A stretch of 64,000 nt of DNA, from the NCBI GenBank assembly GCA_017617575.1, contig JAFZVY010000052.1, forward strand, positions 1 to 64,000, written 5' to 3'. Shown here piece after piece: positions 58,401 through 64,000 of the stretch. Position 1 is the stretch's first letter. Each line of letters starts with the position of its first letter. The notes under the pieces were generated by a model. That model saw nothing but the letters and a program-made list of their open reading frames with translations. It made no database searches and was not told the origin of the DNA. The stretch comes from Bacteroidaceae bacterium. Its GTDB lineage: Bacteria; Bacteroidota; Bacteroidia; Bacteroidales; Bacteroidaceae. The translations under genes and the position numbers were made by a program.

Positions 58401-61400
58401 AGACACAAATTACAGACCTTCAGGGAGGAATATATACCAACTCGACTTCTACGGTACAGATGGCTGCACAGCTTGGCTCTGGCTGGGAAGAGAAAGATAA
58501 CAGTCTATATTACAAGCTGACAAGTGAGGACGTAAAGGACCTGTATGACACGCAGATATGGGATAAGCGTGCACGTATGCAACTGCGCATCAATATGCAT
58601 GGCAAGAATGGCGTGGAATCAAGGATTGTAGATCTGTCAGACAATGAGGATGCCATCACGAAGCATCAGTTCAAGCAAGAACTCACACGCAAGTATGTGG
58701 ACTATTCGTTCGACATCATTGTACGTCGCGGTTCATCGCCTATGCGATTCCTGGAGACTGATGCCGACAGTATCGTTATTCCTGTCAGGAAGATTGATAG
58801 GGAGGAGTTGCAGAACTACCGTTTTGAGAGCAACAACCTCATCACCAAGCTGGAGGCTAACAAGAAGCAGAGCAGCGTGGAACTGGTGTGGGAAACAAGC
58901 GGAGGTGACCTCGACTACTATCGTGTGCTGAGACGTAAGCATACGGATGATGCCAATGCTGCATGGACCGACACCGTTGCCCGAAAGCTTGACACCAAGT
59001 ACTTTGAGGATAAGACCGTACTCGTACAGCAGGCGTATGACTATAGCGTGGAAAGCATCTACGAGTGCGAGGGTACAAACATAAACCGTAGCATCGTATC
59101 TGGCGTGGGATGTGAGACAACTGGTAAGATTGAAGGCTATGTACGCATGGCGGACGGTACTGCCCTGTCTGGCATCAAGGTGATATGCACACCGGGGTCA
59201 ACCATAATGGAGGCAGACAAGGAATATGTTGCATATACTGACAATGCAGGCTATTTCGTGTTCCGTGGACTGCCATATCAGGCGAATGGTACATACAATG
59301 TATCCATACCATCGACGGACATAGGTGCTTTCACATCACCAAACAATGGCGGTGTGGTGAATTTCACCCAGAGTACCAACTGGAAGGAAGACTTCAACTT
59401 CTATCTTGACACATACTATGTCTATTCGGGTAATATCTATTACCGTGACACCAGCATACCTGTGCCGGGTGTATCGTTCAAGCTTGACGGCAATGTAATG
59501 CTTGATGCCAGCAAGCAGGTCATCACTACTGACACACAGGGTGCATTCACCCTGAGCATCCCACGCGGAACGCATAGTGTACAGGCTGTCAAGAATGGCC
59601 ATATATTTGCTGATGACGGTTTCCTCATCAACAGGGACGCAGAGACACCAGACAAGAGGACTGCATATAATTTCGTGAAGAACGTGGCAAGCGTCACTCT
59701 CTGGGACTCTACCAAGGTGATGCTGCGAGGCAGGGTTGTCGGCGGTGATGTTCAGGGCGACAAGCCACTGGGTCAGTCTCTGTCAAGGAACAACCTCGGC
59801 GACTCGCTCAAGATTGTCATGCAGCTTGAGGGTGACAACACTTCATGGCTCATACGCAAGCAGAACGACGATAATGTACATACAGATGACTACATCGTCA
59901 CGTTCGGTGCTGAAGGCAATGACACGGCGAGAGTCAATGTGACACGTCACGCCATGACCATCCGTCCAGACAACAAGACGGGCGAATACCAGTTGATGGT
60001 TCCTCCGGTCAAGTATAAGGTCATTGAGGTGTCTGCCAATGGTTATGCCACACTGTTCCAGCAGGGAAAGGTGGGTGAGACGATAGACCTGACGACAAAG
60101 GAAAACGGTGATGTGTGTGAGTACAACCGCATCTATCACAGCATACCTACGGTGGATGTGAAACAGTTCAATGCCAAGGACGAGCCTTACTTCGGAACGA
60201 AGACAACAACCGCTACCGATAATATCGGTAACAATGCGGTGGTTCAGCTCTGGGGATACAGGAAGAATACGGTCAATGACACCGTAACCGACAGTACTGC
60301 CGTATATTCACTCGGCTATCCTGTGTTCATGGCTGGTTCGCCATACGGATGGATGCTTCAGGCTTGTGAGAAGTATTACTGGAACAACAAACAGACCGCA
60401 CAGCCTGACATCGTCAATCTGCACCACGGTACGGTAAGTATAAAGAACTACCTCGTCAGTACGGAGGAGAGCAATGCTGCCACCAACATCGTTCTCGACA
60501 GTCTCGGTTATGGCTCATACGTATTCACTCCTGCCAACACGACAAACGTACTTACGGGAAATGATGCTCTCAAGAGCGTGGATATCACCCTGAAGTACGA
60601 CGGCAACTACTATGACGTAAAGCCGTTGGACGGCAAGCTCATGCGCGGATATGTCATGGCAACTACGCCAAAGGCTGAAGGTGCATACACCGTTGCAGCA
60701 AGCTATCCACGACTTGTTGACATACTCCGTGACCCACCTGGTAACGGAAGCTACTCATATCTTGAGGCTGGTTCAAAACTCAGCTACACGTATTCACCTA
60801 CATTCGAGGGAACTGCGGGAATATCAATGACCCAATCAAGTGGCACCTATACTACTATCTACACAGGTGCCGTAGCTGTTACTCCGGCAACAGGTGCGGG
60901 TAATGAAAGCGGAACAATAACAGAGACAAAGGCTGACAAGAAGTTCGCCTTTACGCTGGCTTCAACATACAATGGCAGTTGGACAACAAGCTATAATATT
61001 GATGTCACGGAACGCATACAGACCAAGACTGGACAGAGATGGGTAGCAGGAATGGCAGACATCTTCATGGGTACTAACGAGCAGCTGATTGTTCAGGATG
61101 CCATCGCAGTACGTGCCATCCCAGAAAAGCAGTATCAGCTGATGAAGACCCACGAGGGCGGCTCGTTCCAAGTAACATCCAAGGAAGGTGTGAATACTAC
61201 CGTCAAGGTCAAGGTTGGCAGTATGAAGGTTCTTGCCGAAGGTATGGATGTCAACGGCGAGAAGGTGTATCTCGTCCGTGACGAGGTTATGGGTGTCGGC
61301 AACAAGGTACAGTCAACATTCGTCCACACTCAGACGTATATCGAGGATGAGCTGTTGCCACAGCTTGCCAAGATGCGTAACAGTCTCATCATGCCAAAGG

Positions 61401-64000
61401 ACTCTGTCAGCGAACAGGAGGCACAGAGCATTGCAGACAACAAGCGTGAGCCTGTATATGTAAGCCTCACCGCACTCGGCAGTCCATTCTTCGGCTGTAC
61501 GGATTCGGTAAAGGTGTATTATCCTAAGAATCCAAAGGGCGAGAACGTGAATCAGGTGCAGGACCTCAACCAACAGATGAGTTACTGGATTGATATGCTT
61601 GCACAGAACGAGATGGAGAAACTGAATGTGCAGAGCAATAATCTGGTTAAGAACTACGACATTGACGGTGGCGTTGGTTCGCTGCAGTATTCAGAGAGTT
61701 TCTCTGCCTCACGCAATAAGTCAGGCTTTATCAAGTGGCCAGGACTTAACAATGCAAATATTGCCAGTCTGTTCCCAAGCTGGGCATTACCTGTCATCAA
61801 GAAATTTTCGGAAGAAGGAAATGATGCATCTGTCATCAGAAGTGACGAAAATAACGCGATGACAGTACAATCAGCCACTCCGGCTAAAGGATTCACGTTT
61901 AAGTTTGTCCCAATCCTGAATTTCAGTTTCCAGGACAAGAGCGGCGAGAACATGACACAGGCAAAGAAGGTGGGCTTCACGCTCAGCACAGCACACAAGA
62001 GCAGTCTGAATGTGGATGTCTATCGTACACGCAATGGTCAGTACTCTATCAGCGAGGAGGACTACAGGGACAAGGATGGCGTGGTATATGACGAGATGCT
62101 GAACATGACAGCAGAAGTGCTGGACGAGCTGAAATATGGTCAGCCTTACCATCCTGACTCTGACATTGACGTATATTCCAACTTCGTATTCCGCACACGT
62201 GGTGGTGTGACCAATCAGCCATACGAGGGTGAACGACGTACCAAATGGTATCAGCCGGGTACGGTACTTGACGTAGCCACAACGCCTATCGACAAGCCAA
62301 ATATCTGGGTTGAGCAGGCTGTGGTAAGCAATGTACCGTTTGACGAGCCGGCACGTTTCGTACTCCACATGGCAAACGAGAGCGACTACCCAGATCAGGC
62401 TACAATCATCATGCAGTACTTCCTGGGGTCAAGCAGCAATCCTAAGGGTGCCAAGGTATGCGTTGACGGCAAGCCACTCACAACATCTGGTGAGACAGTA
62501 TCTTTCTACCCTATATTTGACACGAAAACGGGTAAGCACAATGTGATAACAAAGGAGATTACGGTCTATCCAAGTACGTCATACGACTACGAGAACCTGG
62601 AGATATGCCTCAAAGACCCAGAGGATAATTCACGGGTATATTCAGTCAATTTCTCTGCCCACTTCATTCCGTCCGCAGGCAAGGTTAATGTATCCATGCC
62701 GGGCAACAACTGGGTGATGAACACCGAGAGTCCATACGACGGAAAGCGTAAGGGATGGTATATGCCTGTAAGGATTGACGGCTTTGACGTCAACTTCCCT
62801 AACTTCGACCATATCGAGTTGCAATACAAGTTGTCCAATCAGGGTGACAAGGACTGGGTGAGCACATGCTCATACTATGCCGACAAGAAATTGCTGGCTA
62901 AGGCAAGTGGTGTGACCGACACCATACCGTCCGACGGTATCATCGTGGCACGCTTCTATGGTGAGAATGACCCTGTGGAGCAGTACTACGACATACGTGC
63001 CGTCAACTACTGCCGCTATGCTGGTGGCTTCCTCACTAAGTCGTCACCTATACTCAAGGGTATAAAGGACACACGTCTGCCAGAACTGTTTGGCACCCCT
63101 GCTCCTCTGAACGGAATACTTGGCATTGGCGATGACCTGAAGATGACATTCTCTGAGCCTATCGCCGGCAACTATCTGAGCAAGATAAACAACTTCGAGT
63201 TGCTTGGTACGCCTGTGAGCAAGGATATTTCCACCTTGACATCACTGCACTTCGACGGAATCACGTCAATGGCATACACCAACGGTACGCGTAATCTCAC
63301 TGGTAAGGACTTTACGGTGGACGTAATGCTCAACCCTGCATCTGAGAAGAGGGACATGACTATTTTCCGCCACGGAGGTGTTGAGAACGGCTTGTACTTC
63401 GGTATCTCTGCCGACCGTCATCTTACTGCCACAATCAACAAACAGACGGTTGTGTCAGACTCTGTCGTTCCGTTCAATGGCATACTACGTGATGTGTCAT
63501 ACGCTCTTGAGCACCTCTCTGACAGTGTGAGGATACACTTCTTCGACGGAAGCAAGGCTATCGGAACAAAGACAATAGCAGGTAAGCATGAGGGTTCTTC
63601 ATTACTGATGATAGGTGGCGAGTTTTCGGAGGCAGACAGGAACTACAAGGGCGAAATGCTTGAGTTCCGCCTATGGAACCGTGCCATGAAATCGTCAAAT
63701 ATTGACATGTACAGAATGAAGAACCTGACAGGTTACGAGAGCGGTCTCCTCGACTACTACCCAATGAACGAAGGCAAAGGCTCATTCTGTTATGACAAGG
63801 CACCTGCCAGCATGGATGTACACCTGTTTGCAACATCATGGAAGAGTCCTGAAGGTCTGTCAATAAAGATGGACGGAACAACGGGATTGCGCCTTGCCCC
63901 AGACAAGTTCATACGCTCAAACGAGCATGACTACACTCTGATGTTCTGGGTACGTACGTATGACCGCGTCGCATCATTCTTCTCTACGGGTGATGCCACG
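55463..64000 (+). CDS. Very large secreted multidomain protein (partial, runs off the window)
   Basis: An open frame of 2846 codons without a stop before the window end. It starts with a signal peptide (about 1-22, MRTRVLFMVLVLFGLGHVLQ). About residues 480-950 contain several GLUG-like repeats, e.g. FTGEFDGNGHTLTINYWKK and TFDGNGHILDVNILWDK, with NLRVKGSI and NLHVTGKV between. About 1230-1420 hold carboxypeptidase-regulatory-like Ig modules (GKIEGYVRMADGTALSGIKV and YSGNIYYRDTSIPVPGVSFK). From about 2610 a LamG/concanavalin-like domain appears (FTVDVMLNPA, LYFGISADRH, EMLEFRLWNRAM), and a second seems to begin near the edge. The overall build is that of a Bacteroidota surface adhesin or glycan-binding protein exported by T9SS; the C-terminus needed to confirm that lies outside. 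Start: first ATG after the leader. Confidence 0.87.
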   Translation, partial: MRTRVLFMVLVLFGLGHVLQVRADDFMQNKMNYSAMIMGVDKIRFTLPTQYDGSFNEGISEGHIYLVVDGGSRQSLFDWNCVDYSELTDDKESGKCNIHAYQGGTFQLVGKVKNGYKSFTSESNNVSYTLGYNDDNDDHFTTTVDWVVPRSLRGHSLKIEMWVHIEDRDRNWYIPVDNKNKSSFHTLAEWNCPDAPEVSISLGEPMLAFDTEHVNQQMLTYSVTARSVKWAKLYYTDALTGQNFSQDLPTNSLVGIAYIPADRPWKDIYVEARVIDTEGKEVNENVRSELTTTRMIHYPDGLRVKYDSEGNALLSWSISNADMEDITDGDYFEIQRNTTGSTLRTDPNWFTVSASVRHEQGKQDYTFKDETVLNQYAGNPIAYRIRRVYTSMWQWADNSGFAVYQIPDILALPSISNATVNRTDAWNDEQHVVNITFDNSSNVKSIQGRFVISNEREQKQFEEHNTDYSKALFCIGSIEDWERVCKMVSQGHTNLHVIMTNDVSLGATASSSSQAKIGTKEHPFTGEFDGNGHTLTINYWKKDVMTAPFMHISGATIKNLRVKGSITSTTKFSGGLVGAATGMRNIINGCWVSVSISANINGDSSYGGFVGSVGAERGSLSSSEITGELEMNNCRFDGTMTNVYGWKSYANGGMIGWIGSASSKATLNSCIFAPEYIYTDTRDCSTFARCSDTDASLKLNNCFFTSYYSDKELQVTKRDGKDFYVINSATDWEKFVAKVQEAAGNADVNAVLAADIATSTPCGMDAWPYRGTFDGNGHILDVNILWDKSYQQFAAPFPSVKNVTIKNLHVTGKVEGYVHSAGLIGHVANYSTNYVENVRVSVAIETNGAYVGGFLGHGEIGTYNTFTNCLFDGNAKGNGSGRFGFISGWDSDGIGTSAYNCLMHGNFTNFQYWDMCFSPYGSAIAGGFGNNNITILNNWTYKYGENTMYMIGNLSDEELVAKLGNGWAIENAEIVPIMKKTQITDLQGGIYTNSTSTVQMAAQLGSGWEEKDNSLYYKLTSEDVKDLYDTQIWDKRARMQLRINMHGKNGVESRIVDLSDNEDAITKHQFKQELTRKYVDYSFDIIVRRGSSPMRFLETDADSIVIPVRKIDREELQNYRFESNNLITKLEANKKQSSVELVWETSGGDLDYYRVLRRKHTDDANAAWTDTVARKLDTKYFEDKTVLVQQAYDYSVESIYECEGTNINRSIVSGVGCETTGKIEGYVRMADGTALSGIKVICTPGSTIMEADKEYVAYTDNAGYFVFRGLPYQANGTYNVSIPSTDIGAFTSPNNGGVVNFTQSTNWKEDFNFYLDTYYVYSGNIYYRDTSIPVPGVSFKLDGNVMLDASKQVITTDTQGAFTLSIPRGTHSVQAVKNGHIFADDGFLINRDAETPDKRTAYNFVKNVASVTLWDSTKVMLRGRVVGGDVQGDKPLGQSLSRNNLGDSLKIVMQLEGDNTSWLIRKQNDDNVHTDDYIVTFGAEGNDTARVNVTRHAMTIRPDNKTGEYQLMVPPVKYKVIEVSANGYATLFQQGKVGETIDLTTKENGDVCEYNRIYHSIPTVDVKQFNAKDEPYFGTKTTTATDNIGNNAVVQLWGYRKNTVNDTVTDSTAVYSLGYPVFMAGSPYGWMLQACEKYYWNNKQTAQPDIVNLHHGTVSIKNYLVSTEESNAATNIVLDSLGYGSYVFTPANTTNVLTGNDALKSVDITLKYDGNYYDVKPLDGKLMRGYVMATTPKAEGAYTVAASYPRLVDILRDPPGNGSYSYLEAGSKLSYTYSPTFEGTAGISMTQSSGTYTTIYTGAVAVTPATGAGNESGTITETKADKKFAFTLASTYNGSWTTSYNIDVTERIQTKTGQRWVAGMADIFMGTNEQLIVQDAIAVRAIPEKQYQLMKTHEGGSFQVTSKEGVNTTVKVKVGSMKVLAEGMDVNGEKVYLVRDEVMGVGNKVQSTFVHTQTYIEDELLPQLAKMRNSLIMPKDSVSEQEAQSIADNKREPVYVSLTALGSPFFGCTDSVKVYYPKNPKGENVNQVQDLNQQMSYWIDMLAQNEMEKLNVQSNNLVKNYDIDGGVGSLQYSESFSASRNKSGFIKWPGLNNANIASLFPSWALPVIKKFSEEGNDASVIRSDENNAMTVQSATPAKGFTFKFVPILNFSFQDKSGENMTQAKKVGFTLSTAHKSSLNVDVYRTRNGQYSISEEDYRDKDGVVYDEMLNMTAEVLDELKYGQPYHPDSDIDVYSNFVFRTRGGVTNQPYEGERRTKWYQPGTVLDVATTPIDKPNIWVEQAVVSNVPFDEPARFVLHMANESDYPDQATIIMQYFLGSSSNPKGAKVCVDGKPLTTSGETVSFYPIFDTKTGKHNVITKEITVYPSTSYDYENLEICLKDPEDNSRVYSVNFSAHFIPSAGKVNVSMPGNNWVMNTESPYDGKRKGWYMPVRIDGFDVNFPNFDHIELQYKLSNQGDKDWVSTCSYYADKKLLAKASGVTDTIPSDGIIVARFYGENDPVEQYYDIRAVNYCRYAGGFLTKSSPILKGIKDTRLPELFGTPAPLNGILGIGDDLKMTFSEPIAGNYLSKINNFELLGTPVSKDISTLTSLHFDGITSMAYTNGTRNLTGKDFTVDVMLNPASEKRDMTIFRHGGVENGLYFGISADRHLTATINKQTVVSDSVVPFNGILRDVSYALEHLSDSVRIHFFDGSKAIGTKTIAGKHEGSSLLMIGGEFSEADRNYKGEMLEFRLWNRAMKSSNIDMYRMKNLTGYESGLLDYYPMNEGKGSFCYDKAPASMDVHLFATSWKSPEGLSIKMDGTTGLRLAPDKFIRSNEHDYTLMFWVRTYDRVASFFSTGDAT

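Overview
The window looks like a chromosomal segment of a Bacteroidales bacterium, most likely Prevotella or a close relative. Evidence: promoters of the Bacteroidota type (TTTG, about 19 bases, TAnnTTTG), little use of Shine-Dalgarno sites, Bacteroidota families (GH97, GH35, DUF4105, PafA-like phosphatase, BT4734-like and DUF3987 primase/helicase proteins, DUF6266-like), a SecA of 1111 residues with the C-terminal zinc motif, and a trp operon in the order B-E-G-D-C-F-A. Long intergenic spaces carry several families of dispersed hairpin repeats. No tRNA, rRNA, CRISPR array, integrase or complete insertion sequence was found.

Layout. 1-5.8 kb is a defence-like island: a type III DNA methyltransferase (minus strand) with a long structured leader, an unrecognised 390-residue protein, and an AbiF-type locus in which a short structured RNA ends in a T-run directly against the start codon of an Abi_2/HEPN gene. 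That gene carries an in-frame stop at codon 91. 5.8-11 kb looks like a remnant of a mobile element: phased AATACAAACT repeats, an excisionase-like HTH protein, a BT4734-like primase domain and a PriCT_2-DUF3987 protein (apparently one gene separated by a hairpin repeat), and a DUF6266-like protein. 11-15.5 kb holds ligA and ettA. 16-19.3 kb has two hypothetical membrane proteins around a DUF3791-like/DUF3990/DUF3791-like cassette that resembles a toxin-antitoxin operon. 19.6-19.9 kb carries a strong candidate non-coding RNA on the minus strand, with its own promoter and terminator.

20-28 kb is carbohydrate metabolism: an AraC regulator, altronate dehydratase, a GH97 glycosidase and a GH35 beta-galactosidase. 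28-38 kb has an NhaC-type antiporter, a secreted cyclophilin, a lipoprotein with a duplicated 3' remnant, an acyl-ACP thioesterase, an exported flavodoxin, class III fructose-1,6-bisphosphatase and a secreted protein with a T9SS-like tail. 38-45.3 kb is the complete trp operon behind an attenuator that includes a 21-residue leader peptide with two Trp codons. 45.4-54.2 kb holds exported proteins of the SGNH/DUF4886, DUF4105 and alkaline-phosphatase types, secA, an exported endonuclease/exonuclease/phosphatase protein and a small hypothetical gene. From 55.5 kb to the end runs one very large secreted multidomain protein (at least 2846 residues) that continues beyond the window.

The items most worth a second look are the AbiF RNA/HEPN locus, the minus-strand RNA at 19.6-19.9 kb, the 22-base-period tandem palindromes shared by two inverted copies 23 kb apart, and the leader of the type III methyltransferase.
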